Positions 47,391 through 60,549 are shown, counted from the stretch's first letter. The stretch is DNA of 64,000 bases from Sarcocystis neurona (GCA_000727475.1 KL647300.1:315881-379880), one strand, 5' to 3'. The notes: generated by a model from the letters alone, not told the origin. A program made the numbers and translations.

Positions 47391-50300
47391 ATGGCAGCAG
47401 CAGCAGCGGCGGCCCTTGCGGCAGCCGCAGCAGCAGCGGCAGTTGCAGAACCAGCAGCAGCAGCAGGCTCTCCGGCAGCGGACTAGGTGGCAGCGGGACC
47501 ACAATTAACAGCAGCAGCAGAGGTGGTGTCTTCTTTGGAAGACGAAAAAGCAGCAGCCGCTGCCTCTCAAGAAGCAGCACCGGCAGCAGGAAGAGAACTC
47601 ACCCAAGCAGCAGCTTCAGTAACAGCAGTTGCAGCGAAACAGACCCACGAAACAGCAGCAGCAGTAGGAGCTGGTGCGGCAGTAGAAGAACTGCCGCTGC
47701 TGCTGATAATGCGTGCGAGTTGCCCTCCGGTTTTCTCCCTGAGAAAAACTTCACTGCCTTCTTTCATCCGGTGCTCTCGTTGTCCCGCCTTATGCCGAGC
47801 TCTGTGGAATTCCTCGGCAGCAGGAGCAGCTCTGCAAACGTGTTCCGCCACCCGCAGCGGCTCCAGCAGCGACAGCACCAGCGACACAGCAGCACCAACA
47901 GCAGCGTTAGCAGCAGCTGCTGCTGCAGCGACATTAGCAGCAGGCACAGCAGCAGCAGCAGGGGCAGCACCAGCAGCAGCAACGTTCTCAACAGCAGCAG
48001 CAGGAGAGGGATGTGCTTCTGGGGTGGGTGGCAGGGAGGTGCTGCTGCTGCTGATGAGAACAGGAGAAGACTTTGCAGTCTGAGGGCCACAGCACCGGCG
48101 CTGTCGACAACAGCAGGAGCAGCGGCAGCTGAAGCAGTTGCAGCAGCTGATCCACGTGAAGCAGCTGCGCGGAAGGCAGCACCCAGATCCGCAGCAGCGA
48201 GAGACAGAGAGGCAGCAGCAGCAGAGAAGAAATCAGGCACGGTCGCAACAGCAGTGCCAGAAACGTTGAGAGCAGGAGCAGCAGCAGGAGCCGCAGCAGC
48301 AACGCATGACAGAGACAGAGAAGCAGGAGTTCGGACAGCAGCAGCAGCAGAGGAGACGGGAAAGGAGGAGGACCCCAGAGAAGAAGAACAACGAGAAAGA
48401 CAAACGGAAGGAGAGGAAGAGGAAGATGAACTCGGAGAAGGTGAACAAGAAGAAGAAGAGGAAAACGAAGGAGAACGTGAAGAAGAAGAGGACGAAGGGA
48501 AAGAAGCAGGAGGAGGAAACACCAGAAAAAAAGAACAGGAAGGGAGAGTAGATCGAGACGAAGAAGAAGAAGAACAGAGCGGTGAAAGAAAAGAAGAGGA
48601 CACTGGTGGAGCAGAACGAAAAAGAAGAGAAGAAAAAGTCGGAGAGCAAAACGAAGAAGACGGTGAGGAGGAGAGCGACGGAGAGGAAGACGAGAAGAGA
48701 GTGGTGTGGCCGGCTGCTGCTGCGCCTTTCGGAGGACTGCGGAGGCCTCTGTGGAGTCTCGACGACGCGGGGAATTTTCAAATCATCGAACGGTGACATT
48801 TACTTCCATGCATGCGGCACCCCCTTGGGACTTCCTTTTCTGCATGCGGCACCCTCGCGATTCATTTGTTTGCATGCGGCACACTTTCTTTCTGTCGCGC
48901 ACTCTTGGCGTGTCTCCAGGAGTCTACACGACCTCAACGCTCTCTCGAGAGACAAAGATAATGCCCTCTCTCTCTCCGTATACTTGCATGCATATATATA
49001 TATATGCAGGTATGTATGTATGTATATATGTATGTATATACGTATGTATGTATCTATGTATCTGTGTGTGTGCGTATGTGTGTCCATATAAACTAATAAA
49101 TTATATATATATAGAAAGAGAGAGAGAGATAGATACACATACATACACGCATATATTTATATGTATCCGTAGAAACACATATATGTAGAGCGAGGTAGAT
49201 ATACATACATAGGCGCATGTGTATATATACCAAGAAACACGTGTGGAGTTTCAGGAGATCGAGGTACACAGGGAGAGGTTGAGACGGAGAGAAATAGATA
49301 CTTTGCCAAGAGAAATTTTCTGCATATAAATACAAACACACACACACAGACACATACACCGTCGCATGCATGCGTGTATATATTCGTATGTAGAGAGAGA
49401 GAGATGGATAGGCAGGAGCAGCAGAGAAGGGGAGACTTGCAGAGATGCTTCGCCAGTATGAAATATGTCCACACACAAGTAGATATTCATACGCATGTGC
49501 GCATGCGTATATCCATACGTACGTATGTGTGTTTCTCCCCACGCGCATATATACGTCTCCACATGCATGCGTGTGGAAGTATTTGCTGAGAGAATTGCTG
49601 CTCGTTGCGGATATTTGTCTTGGTGTTCTTCGTATATGTGTGTCTTGTTGAGAAGCCGGCTGCCTTCCCTTTCTGTCGTGTGCTGCCTTTTCTGTGCCTT
49701 CTCCGTCTTCCTCTGCGGCTGTCTTTTGCTGCTCTTCTCTGCGTTGCGCTTCTCTTTTTTTATCGGCGACCCTGCGTCTCCTCTTCTGTCGCTGTTTGCC
49801 CTTCCCCGTCCAGCCCCATCTTCCCGTCCCTTCGTCCTTCGCCTCCGGGCCGCTCGGTCTCCTCTCTGGCTATCTTTCTCAGTTCGTCCTTTTCCTCCCT
49901 CTGTGTCCCTCTCTTTTCGTGTTTTCTTCCTCCACAGCAGAGGTCCAGTCGCAGATGAGCGTCTCGTGGGGTGGGAAGACGTGCTGCTCGCGGAGGAGCA
50001 GCAGCAGCAGCGGAAGAAACGGCTCTGGGAGAGCAGCAGCAGCAGCCCCCCCGCTGGAGAGGGAGAAGAAGCGGCTGCAGCAGCAGCAACAACCACCCCG
50101 CTGGCTCAAGTGCCTCTGACGTACGCGGAGGAAATTCAGCAACGCCTTTTCTCCGCGAGGAAGATTCCTCACTTCTTGCTTGCACATCACCAGCCGAGAG
50201 CAAAGCCGGCGCTATGGATCGTTCGACCGAAACAAGGTAACAACGAAAAACAGCGCCAGAAAAACGCAGAGACACACAGAGAGACACGCAGGAAGACGGA

Positions 50301-53300
50301 NNNNNNNNNNNNNNNNNNNNNNNNNNNNNNNNNNNNNNNNNNNNNNNNNNNNNNNNNNNNNNNNNNNNNNNNNNNNNNNNNNNNNNNNNNNNNNNNNNNN
50401 NNNNNNNNNNNNNNNNNNNNNNNNNNNNNNNNNNNNNNNNNNNNNNNNNNNNNNNNNNNNNNNNNNNNNNNNNNNNNNNNNNNNNNNNNNNNNNNNNNNN
50501 NNNNNNNNNNNNNNNNNNNNNNNNNNNNNNNNNNNNNNNNNNNNNNNNNNNNNNNNNNNNNNNNNNNNNNNNNNNNNNNNNNNNNNNNNNNNNNNNNNNN
50601 NNNNNNNNNNNNNNNNNNNNNNNNNNNNNNNNNNNNNNNNNNNNNNNNNNNNNNNNNNNNNNNNNNNNNNNNNNNNNNNNNNNNNNNNNNNNNNNNACGG
50701 AGGGAGACGGAGACACACAGAGAGACGGGGGCACCGTGGAAGAGCGAAAGAGAAGACCGAAAGGAAAAGAAGTGAAAGGCAGGAAAAGATGTGAAGCAGC
50801 AGAGACTCTTGATGATGACGGGTGAGAGAAAAACGAAAGGGAGAGAGAGAACGGAAGGGAGGACGATGAGAGGAGGAACACAGCGGAGACGCCGCTGAAG
50901 AGGACAACGGAAAGACAAATCCGCGAGAATTTAAGTCAAAGAAGAAAACCGAGGCAGAGCAGAGCCCAAGTAGAGGAAGAGCGAGACAGAAGGGAAGGGA
51001 AGCAGAAGAAAATTGCGGCAGAAGAAAATTGCGGCAGAAGAAAATTTCAGCAGGAGAGCATTTCTCTAGTCTCTCGCTCTACATACACATACACGCATGT
51101 ATGTGTATATGTGTGTATACACATATGTATATGTGTGTTTATGAATTTTCTCTGTGTATGGATCTCATACATTTAAAGGACTCTGGTGTTTGTATTCTTT
51201 TTGTTTTTGCGCGATGCTTTCTGTCCGTCTCTCTGTCTTCCTCTCTCATGTTGCGTTGGCCTTTCTTTGTCTTTTTCATTTTTGGGGGGAGCGGGAGGCT
51301 GCATTTTCTTCTGCTGTTCACTTGTCTCTTTTCCGTAGATTTGTCTGCCATTGGCGAGTAGAAAAAAAAAGAGCTCCTTCCCGCTGTCTCTCTTCATGAA
51401 AAACGACCCCCCACACCCAAATGGGGGCCCGCCTGCTTCACCTATCACCGCCCCGCGCCAATTCATGCGACAAACATGTAAATACACGCATATATACCCA
51501 TGACCGCAAGTTAGTACATATATATATATGTTATATATGCATGTACACATTGGTATGTATGTGTACAGGCGTATATGAATATAGATATGGACATATATAT
51601 ATACATGTATACATAGGTATGTATGTGTATAGGCGTATATGAATATAGATATGGACATATCTATATCTATATATATATGTATATATATAGGTATATAAAT
51701 ATACATATACATAGATATATGCATATTCATATACCTAATATATATTTATCTATATAAATATATATATACTTACGTGTGTATGCAATTGTACAGGAGCCTA
51801 TGAACATACGTATATGTGCATATATTTGTATATATGTATATATATACACACGTATGTATTTGTACAGGCGCGTATGAATATACATCTATACATATATATA
51901 TATGTACATTTGTAGAAGCGTATATAAATGTACATATACATATATATGCACATATGTATATGTATATTTGTAGAAGGATGAGACGCAAGAACAGGTGTAT
52001 GAATTGATACGTGGAGAAGAAGTGAGACAGAGAGGGGGAGATCAAGAAGGACACATCTACAGAGAGAAAAAGAGGTCCCTTGTCTCCAAAGAAAGTCGGG
52101 GAATTTTTTGTGTCGACACATAGAAATATATAGAATTATATATGTACAGGAAGGTAAAAGGATTCACGTATACAGAAACACACAATATATACACGTATAT
52201 GTATATCGGTACGAATATATGTCAGATTATATGTAGGCAAATGCGTATATTTGTCCTTCCCACGTCATATATATATATTAACGTTCACATATATATATAT
52301 ATATGTACATGTATGTGCAGAGCTAGGTATATATATATATATATGTGCAGACGTGGGTAGAGATTTACGTATGCAACAACGTATGCACATATATATATAT
52401 AAATGTGTACGTATCTTTTTCAGAAACTATCATGTAGACAAGCACACACATATATATATACATGTCTATTTATATATTCAAGGACCTGTGTATTCATTTG
52501 CACACAAACCTGTTCATATATATGTCTTTATATATATATGTACTTATAGATAGAGAGTAAGATGTACACAGACACACATATATATAGATGGACACGTAGA
52601 TATTTAGGATGTATATAGAGAGCAACATATATGTACATATATTAACAGACAAAGGGAGCCTGAAATGCACACACGTATACACATATACGTATATATATAA
52701 ACATGTATACACGTGTATATATATGTACATAGAAGGATAGATGCTCATATATAGAGACAGAATGAGACATATACACGTACATATATATATGTATGTATAG
52801 ATCGAGAGATAGATGTTCATATATGAATATGTATAGAGAGAGACAGATAGAGAGGTATACAATAATATATATGTATGTAGAGAGATATTCATAGATATTT
52901 ATAGAGAGATAGTGAGACGTGTGTATATATGTGTGTGTGGATATTCATAAAGAGAGAGAGACGTGTGAGAAAGTCCTTGGACATGGACAGATAAATGTCG
53001 TGGCGGTTAAGAAGAACTTCGGGAGAAATACTTTCTTCTGTGAATGGCAGGTGCGTACTGCGAGTTGATGAAGGAGGACGGACCCCGGCTGCATGCGCTG
53101 GTAGCTCGCGTGAGAAGACGCTTTGACCGCAACCGTCTCGATATTTTTAATATCACCATCTCTGCAGATATGCCCCTCTGCGAAGTTTTTTTTATTGGCC
53201 CCATTCCTGAACTCGGACGAATCTTCTACGCGCGAGGAGGAACGCTGCAGGTGCCCTTCTCTGCCCCACCTTCTCTGTTGCTGTCCGCTGCCGTCCCCGA

Positions 53301-56300
53301 CCTTCCTCCTTTCTCTGCGTCTCGCGCTCTTCTTTTTTTTCCTCATAGAAATACGTACACATATCTTGTTATCTATACATTCATTTGAATATATATGTAC
53401 TTCCACGTATACACACGTATATACAGAGAGAGGCGGAGAGAGAGGTATATATATATAGATATATGTATGTGTAGACATGTACGCAAGTGAATGGGTATGG
53501 ATACTCCCCACACATGCACACGTATCTCAACATAAATATATATAGAGAGAGATATAGAGAGAGAGAGAAAGAGAAAGAGAGAGATGTATACACTTATACA
53601 TATATATACATGTATGTGTATGTGTGGATAAATACATAAGTGAATACGTTTGAGCAATCCACACACACGTACATACCTCCATATGCATATATATATATAT
53701 ATATGCGGAGAGAGGTGTGTACATATATATATATATATGTATGTAGATAAAGACGCAAGCGAATATGTATGAATATTACACATATACACATATAGATATA
53801 TACATATATATGGAAGAGAGATATATTTAAATATATATAATATATATATAAATATGGAAGTGAATAGGTTCGAATAGTCAGATGTATTAGCGCCTCCACC
53901 ATGGAGATGACCCTTTCCATAATTTAACAAACTCAGAAGTGTATACGCATGCGCCTTTTTGTCTGTCAGTGCAGCTCCTTGTTGATACTCGGATAAAATC
54001 TCAACATTCTAAAACGCCTATATAATATATATATAGATGTATGTATGTGAATATATATATATATATGTATGTATGTACACATGTCAATGCTGCTGCTGCT
54101 TCTCTTTGTGCTGCTGCTTCTCGTCTTCGTGTCCCTTTCGTTGTCCTACTGCTTCTCCCTGTACAGCTGCCTCTCGTCTATGTCAATGTATAAACATATA
54201 TATATATATATACATGTGTACACATGCCAATGCTGCTGCTGCTTCTCTTTGTGCTGCTGCTTCTCGTTTTCGTGGTCCCTCTCGTTGTCGTACTGCTTCT
54301 TCCTGTATAGCTGCCTCTCGTTTTTCTGCTGCTTTTCCGTGTCCTGCTACTTCTCCTTGTCCTACTACTTCTCGTCGTCCTACTTCTCCTTGCCCTGCTG
54401 ATTCTCCGTGTCCTGCTACTTCTCCGTGTCCTGCTGCTTCTCGTTATCCTGCTGCTTCTCGTTTCGCTGCTGCTTCTCGCTGTCTGCTTCTCCTCCTGGT
54501 GCTGGTAGTTCCCGTTGTCCTGCTGCTTCTCGTTCTGTTCCTGTTTCCGGCTCGCCGCTGCTTCTCACTCTTCTCGCTTTGCTGCTGCCTTCCACCCTGC
54601 TGCTGCCTTTTGTCGATTGCTCCTCCGCCGATTTCTTCGTCCTGGTTCCCGGTCGTAGTATCGGGTGAGACCTCGCTTCTGGACCACATGTCCTTTACTC
54701 GGGAAAGACGAGCGACTCACGCGAAAATACGGTGGAGATGGGTGCCCCGGTCTTTTCCCGCAGTGGGATGAAGACGGCATAATGGAAGAATTAGAAGAAG
54801 TGATGCATCAGCCATCACCTGACACAGAGGTAAATCACGAAAAAAGCGACACCTTTTCATATAGCGTCTGGGCGGACAGTCATTTCCACCTCTTTCAAAC
54901 GCAAGTTGACAGCACACACACGCAGGTACACACTCATTGCTTTTTCACTGTTCGTTCCTCGCGGACCCGCTGCTGTCCTTCTTGATGGTTGAGGTGTGTT
55001 TGTGCAACAAAATGCCACCTGATTTTCCTCTCTCCCTATATATACATGTATATGTATACACACACACACACAAACACGTACAGACACACGCACACGAACA
55101 CGCACACAAACAGACGTGGGTGAACGGAAAGTGTCATTTTTGTGGAAGTAGTACCATTGATGAACTTATCGTGGCTTCTAGCTGCGGCTAAGGAATACGG
55201 ACGGAGAGGATTGAGAGAGGTGAGTGCGCAAGAGAAGTCTGAGGAAGCGCTGCAGTTTTGCCGGCGACAATTTTTTGCAACGAGGGGAAACCCGGCGCCA
55301 CGTATAGTTTTGCAGATATTCACACACGTGTGTAAGCCGAAGCAAATGCGAAGACCGAAATATGTACAGAGGAGCAAGAATTCCCGTTCACTGCCCGTCG
55401 TCGTTCACGCAGCGGCAGTTGATTTTCTGCGAAGTCGACCTTGAAGGTTGCACAGCTTGCTTCAGGAAAATAACTGCTGACTGGCACGAGAGAACTGCAA
55501 TTGCAGCGGATGCCGCGTAGCCACTGTAAATTTTTGGCGGCCGACTTTGCCGGGAGGAGGGGCAGGTTGAGACCGTTCTCCTGCAAATGAAGAACAGGAG
55601 GCATACATCTTCCGCGCCGCCTACTGCACCCCCATTCTTTCCCGTGGGATCTTGCAGAGATATTCTCATTATCTTTTATTCCACGGTAACTGCAAGAGGT
55701 CACTCTTGGTGAAGGCTGAAAGAGCTTGCCGACTCCCTTCCGGGAAAGATGGTCCTGGCCAACACTACGACTTTTCGAATTCGACTGAACGCCTGCAACA
55801 GAGTCCCCAGGCTGAACACCAGTTGTCTGCAGAACTTCTGTTTCGCACACACGAAATACACACACGCACACGCACACACACACACACACACAGACGGTCA
55901 ACTTGTTCTTCAAAATTGGGAAAAGGGCACGAATTTTTGAAGAAAACCCTTCAGGTTCTGTACAGATGAATTTAGGCGAGGCTGCCTCACTTCACTGAAG
56001 CGTGGCGAGCTCACGAATCTTTTAAGAGAACTCTCCCCGTGTGGCACAATTGAATTCGCGCAGGGCTATCCCGTTTTCCTGGAATGGGAAAACCTCGGCG
56101 CCTTCACTCCCGAAAATGTGGAAGAAAGGCCGCACTGGTACACACACGTTCACTGGCCAACACGCGTCGCGGTGCAGAAAGCCTTCGAAGCAGGCGTTGC
56201 AGATTTTCGTCAAATTATCGAAGAAGAATACAGACAGCTGCAGGAGGACGACAGGCGCAAAGTTCTCCAGCAGCGTAGAGAGTGGGAGGCGGAAGAGAAA

Positions 56301-56333
56301 ATAAGAAAGGGCAGTGATCTCTTGCCGCAGTAA
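47391..56333 (+). CDS. Unassigned multi-exon gene: acidic low-complexity N-terminal part plus conserved-looking C-terminal half
   Basis: I do not recognise the family. Exons whose phases agree: (5' limit unresolved)-48792, 49941-50236, 53051-53250, 54659-54829, 55658-55685 and 55966-56333 (TAA). The first holds CAG/GAA-derived Ser, Ala and Glu tracts, then RPLWSLDDAGNFQIIE. The second reads RLVGWEDVLLAEE, a low-complexity stretch, then YAEEIQQRLFSARKIPHFLL and PALWIVRPKQ. Then come FDRNRLDIFNITISADMPLC and FIGPIPELGRIFYARGGTLQ; then CPLLGKDERLTRKYGGDGCP; then YSHYLLFH; then AQGYPVFLEWENLGAFTPEN, HWYTHVHWPTRVAVQKAFEA and a charged coiled-coil end. Donors and acceptors are GT-AG with pyrimidine-rich introns. 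The frame is open upstream to 46913, but that part looks intronic. The 28-nt exon 55658-55685 is the least certain junction. An N gap lies in the intron 50237-53050. Confidence 0.65.
48809..48882 (+). repeat. Three TGCATGCGGCAC repeats 30-32 bp apart, just past a donor site
   Basis: TGCATGCGGCAC starts at 48809, 48841 and 48871. The donor CG|GTGACA of the unassigned gene is at 48792/48793, so the repeats lie 17-90 bp into the intron. TGCATGC is a known apicomplexan promoter motif, and UGCAUG is the RBFOX intronic splicing motif in animals; which applies here, if either, is unknown. Confidence 0.8.
48960..49560. repeat. TA/TG microsatellite block in intron 48793-49940
   Basis: ATGTATGTATATATGTATG, GAGAGAGAGATAGATA and ACACACACAC runs. 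No coding signal. Confidence 0.7.
50301..50696. other. Assembly gap (396 N) in intron
   Basis: Run of N inside the intron 50237-53050. Both flanks are GGAGACGGAGACACACAGAG-type purine repeats, which probably caused the gap. An exon hidden in it would have to keep phase 1 on both sides. Confidence 0.95.
51480..52980. repeat. Long TATATG/ATACAT microsatellite block in intron
   Basis: About 1.5 kb of alternating purine-pyrimidine DNA, including a near duplication of GTATATGAATATAGATATGG at about 51570 and 51634. Within the intron 50237-53050. Confidence 0.75.
53360..53880. repeat. TA/GA microsatellite block in intron 53251-54658
   Basis: ATATATATAGA and GAGAGAGAGAAAGAGAAAGA runs; no coding signal. 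Confidence 0.7.
54071..54500 (+). repeat. 143-bp-period duplication followed by an 18-bp minisatellite
   Basis: A block of about 110 bp starting GTACACATGTCAATGCTGCT (54075) recurs from about 54218 (GTACACATGCCAATGCTGCT). From 54342 an 18-bp unit like TCCTGCTGCTTCTCGTTG repeats about eight times. All of this lies in the intron 53251-54658, upstream of the acceptor GTCGTAG (54652-54658). The plus frame 54037-54771 stays open across it with a Ser-Pro-Cys-Pro-Ala six-residue periodicity, but it is out of frame with the exon at 54659, so intron is the better reading. Confidence 0.75.
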
Positions 56334-59300
56334 ATAACCGCCCATTCAAACAAAGTGGGGGTTCCTACTAACTATGTGCTTATGCAACAGCTTATATATA
56401 TATATATATATAATTTGCATGTGCGTATGCGTGTGTGTATATACTCGTAGTATGTGGTGTTCAGTTTTGGAATGTCTGATATCTCCCTGTGTAGATACAT
56501 ATCGCTGTATAGAGAGATTTTGGGAGCGCTTGCAAGAGGATGAAGCGAAATAGCAAGCGCAGCAAATAATACTTGTACATTCAGTTTGCTGGAGAGCTGC
56601 AGGTAGGTGTAGTAGCATTTTGTACACACTAGCAACGAAAAAGACGAGTAGCTTATTCTGTCTTTGACGTGGCGTCGCCTTACCACCGGCTTGAAAGCAC
56701 TTCTACCTCTCCTCCGGTGTTTTACACCTAAAAGTGCCTAGTATGTATCAACAGGGAAAGAAACACACCACCCACTTGCCTCGAGCGACAATCTCCGGTC
56801 TAGACTGTACTGACGCGCGCCGTAACATGGCAGTGTGTGAAAAAACTAATCGCCGGCGCCTCTGCGGCTGCCGTGGAAGAAGGATGGACAGGCGTGTTCT
56901 TCGCACAAGTGAGTAAATAAGTAAATACCGATCCACATGAATGTGGGGAGGGACTCCGCTTCCAGTGCTGGTGAACGCAATCGTGTAGCCCCTTTGTTTC
57001 GCTGTTTTCTCACGAATCAAACAAGCGAATGCAAGCTGACGTATCAGTCCATCTTGCATAGGCGCTGTGTTGTCGTCTTCGTTCTTCTACTTAAGGTCTA
57101 CACGTTTACGAAAACAAAGACGGAAGCAGCGAAGGCACTGCTTGTGTCAGCAGCTCAAAATAGTCCTGCGTCTAACAACTCCGTTAGTGTACCTGCCTGG
57201 CTCAAAGCGATCACGAACATATATGTGTATATTCACGTGTCAAAGCACATGCTTTTGTGTATAAACGTATGCGTTTATTATTTTCTAGAGTATTCCATCT
57301 AGCAGGGCTACAGTCTGGCAAAGCGTGTATTCGTGCACATTTTCATGGATGTACGCGCGGAGTTTCGTATGCGAAGGGCGGCAATGATGGTGACTGCTGT
57401 CATAATTTCTGACACTCGACTAACTCTGTCTATAGCTGTCTTGCCACATATATTAGTGTAAACACTCACGCAGGGTGAGAGACTTGTAAGTCTCATGTCT
57501 CGAAATCGGCTGCTTTCTGAAGAGAGGGCAAGAACACAACGAACGCCGCTACTTCAGATGCAATTTAGATGTGGCCCTCTGCTGCGTGGGAACGGGAGCA
57601 ACACAGAGGGACGGGAGAGTGTTGCTTATTGTAGGAAGTTTCGTTTCCACAACCGGGAAACCAGCTTCTGGCTTCAGAGAATAATTCGTGCATTTGATGA
57701 ACGAGATGCTCTATTTCGACAAATTGTCGGAAGCGGGTCTCGCCTGGGTGTGCTCTCAGAGAGTTCTATGCACTTTTTTTGTCTCACTCTTTTCAAAAGA
57801 GAACTCCACGAAAACGCAGCCGGCAATCTGTAGTGTCTCGCTGCCGCTGCATCTTCTGTGCCACGCATATTTACACGTGTGCATGTGTGCGGCTGGTTCT
57901 GGTTAAAACAAACTGAAGTAGATCATCACCGTCTCGGTGCAAACGGTGCACTGATGTGGAACAGCGTATCGGCACCAGCATGCTTCTGCAACTGCTACCT
58001 GGAAAACAGCGCCCACGTAACCCACGTATATGAATCTAAATATTTGTGTCTACTTACGTACCTACGTCTGTATGTTTGTGTGTGTGTGTGTGTGCCTCTA
58101 CATATATATATATACATATACACTCCCTTGACAAAATTTCATCTGCGTACTACCACAATTTGGCCGGAGTAAGTGCACTTTCGAAAGTAAGTGCACTTGT
58201 GGTGGTGCCGCGTCTTGACAACCGCGAGCTCTGCGTACTCGTGAGCTGCAGAAAGTTCACAGCGGGTAAATGCTGCAGAGAGGGTTGGCACTTCTGAAAA
58301 AGTAGCGACAGAAACGTAGTCGCATTCTCCTCCCTACGCAGACGATGTCGCGCGTGTGGCTGGGAGACTTTCTCACGGAAAAAGAGTGTGCAAAAGAGGT
58401 ACCGGACGTGCAGAAGAATTGCATCCTCACAACTAGACACCAAGACAAATAATTCTTTCGCCGCGTCAATGGGTTTCAGCAACATGCTTTGTCCTTCTCC
58501 CTGTTCATGCGCGTGACACGTACGTACAACTTCTCAAGCTCCGCACAGCCACACTACTATTACCATATATGAGGTACACAGGGGAAGAGAGACACACAAG
58601 TGTCTACACACACGTAGTTGAATACACAAATGATGCTGTACGTCGATTTTGGTAGGTAGAAATCTGCCGAGATGGGACAGAACGACAAGCCGACGTCGGC
58701 AGCAATGTGGTAAAGAGACGACGCTTTGCGTGCCCCCGGCGCAGACAGCCAATGAAGAAGTCGTCACTGCAGCGCCCGCACGTGCAGCAGTCCTGCTGCT
58801 CCACCGTAAATTATAAGCGGCCGCCTGCGGAAGAACCGCCTGTTCGCGTACGGGCAGACGCTAGTGATCCTGCAGAACATGGTTTACACACGTACGCGTC
58901 GAACAAAAGTCTCCATATAACAACTCTGTGCACCGACGTATCCACAGGAAGTACGCGAGCACACTGCCGAAAACACAAGAAGAAAAACGTGAATGGTACT
59001 GTGTGCCTATCTCTAGATGTTCGAGGGACAACTACGTGTGTGTCTGCCCGTGGGAAATACTTCTCCATGAAGCGTCGCATGTGTTTACGCAGACATCTTG
59101 ACACAGGGGACTGTATCACGACTACGTATACACACAGGCAGGCATACACACATACACGTGTAAACGTGCTTCGAATACGGCCTCAAAGCTATGCAGACAC
59201 ACGCATAAACATTCACGTACACAAACACAAATATACACGCATATAGGTGAGTGGAAGGGGTAACCTTGTGTACACCTGTGTTTGCTGGGTGTCTACACAA

Positions 59301-60549
59301 CACAGGTGCTAAACACCTGCCTCCACCTGCACATCAGCCTAAATCTCTGCGAAGTGGTTTACACTTGCAAGTACACGCTAAGCACAAACGCATCACAAAC
59401 GCTTTCCCGCTGCGTCGGTCAGCTTTCCTCCTTTGCTAGCGGGTACTGCTTTTGCTTGCTCGAAGCTGTACACGCGGCACACGCAGCAATTATGCATTTA
59501 CCTCTCTGTGTCTCAATCCCTCCATATAAATGTTTCTCTCTATCTATCTTCCTCTCTCCGCTCGTTCTCTGTTTCCTGCGCGAAGGTCCACTTGATGACG
59601 CGTCCTTACACATATAAAAAATATGTCGTAACTTCCCGACAGAACGCAGAATCGCGCGGTTCCTAGGTGCGGTTTCACAAATGAAGCACTCACCTATACT
59701 TCCATAAACACACACACATATGTGTGCGGCAGTCTATCTTGTCCCCACCCACACAAATTTTGTCAGTCAGTACAGGGAAATGCTTACGAGGAAGAATAAC
59801 TTTGAAGAAAAAGCTTGCGCACCCATACACACGCGGCAGACACAAGCATCGTCAACGTCGCTCATACGTTAGTCAAGTTGATCTCTAACTAGGACGAAGT
59901 ACTCCCTTATGTACATAAATATACACATACGTCTATTCCTGTAGAAACACGTCTTTCTCTTCTCAGAAACGTATACTTCTTCCTCCACACAGGTGTGTCT
60001 CTCTCTATATATATACATATATGTGTGTGTATCTCTATATGCACTCGTTTTCTGTTTTCAGTAGTTTATACTTCTTCCTCTACACAAGTGTGTCTATACG
60101 TATATATATATATATATATATATGTGTATCTCTATATGGACATGGCTTTCTGTTTTCAGTAGTATATACTTCTTCCTCTACACAGGTGTGTCTGTGTACT
60201 ATCTTTTTTTCTCTAGACAGATCGCAATTGTCGGTGCGTCGCTCTCTTCCTCGCACACGCACCCCCTCTCTCTTTTCCGCCAACAAATACATGTCCGTAT
60301 TCCTGTATCTTTCTCTTTCTCTAGAAAACACCGGTGCGCACATATCTGTCTCTTGCGCTGTGTGTCTCGCTCTGTTTATTCCCCTGCCTCCCTGACAATC
60401 TTCCCTTTTCCTCCCAGGCTGTCTACACTTACATACACGTCTCGACCGTGTTCATATCTACGCATCCATCTACACACACACATACACATATACTTTACAC
60501 ATCCACCCAGGTTCTACCCACCCACATATATACATGTACGCGCTTGCAG
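56334..60549. other. Spacer with no supported gene
   Basis: Mixed unique and microsatellite DNA. A plus ORF at 57495-57833 (112 codons, with FWLQRIIRAFDERDALFRQI) has ordinary composition and may be a gene fragment, but has no splice partner or motif I know. Twin AAGTGCACTT palindromes (58171-58180 and about 58188-58197) and a three-copy ~97-bp repeat (59972-60200) lie here. Confidence 0.45.
59972..60200 (+). repeat. Three copies of a ~97-bp tandem repeat
   Basis: TATACTTCTTCCTC followed by CACACAGGTGTGTCT or a variant begins near 59972, 60067 and 60165. Each is followed by a TA run and GTGTATCTCTATATG. The last two are preceded by TTTTCTGTTTTCAGTAGT-like text. Confidence 0.8.

Noticed and set aside
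46645..47508. 287-codon plus Leu/Cys-rich ORF
   Set aside because: It is a translation of CTG and TCT repeats; no protein-like segment and no splice support.
47764..48603. 279-codon minus Ser/Ala/Leu-rich ORF
   Set aside because: It is the antisense of CAG/GAA repeats; the plus frame joins in phase to downstream exons, the minus frame joins nothing.
49495..50775. Long plus and minus ORFs spanning the second N gap
   Set aside because: Only 49941-50236 has exon features. The rest is N or GGAGAC repeats; the donor at 50236 ends the coding part.
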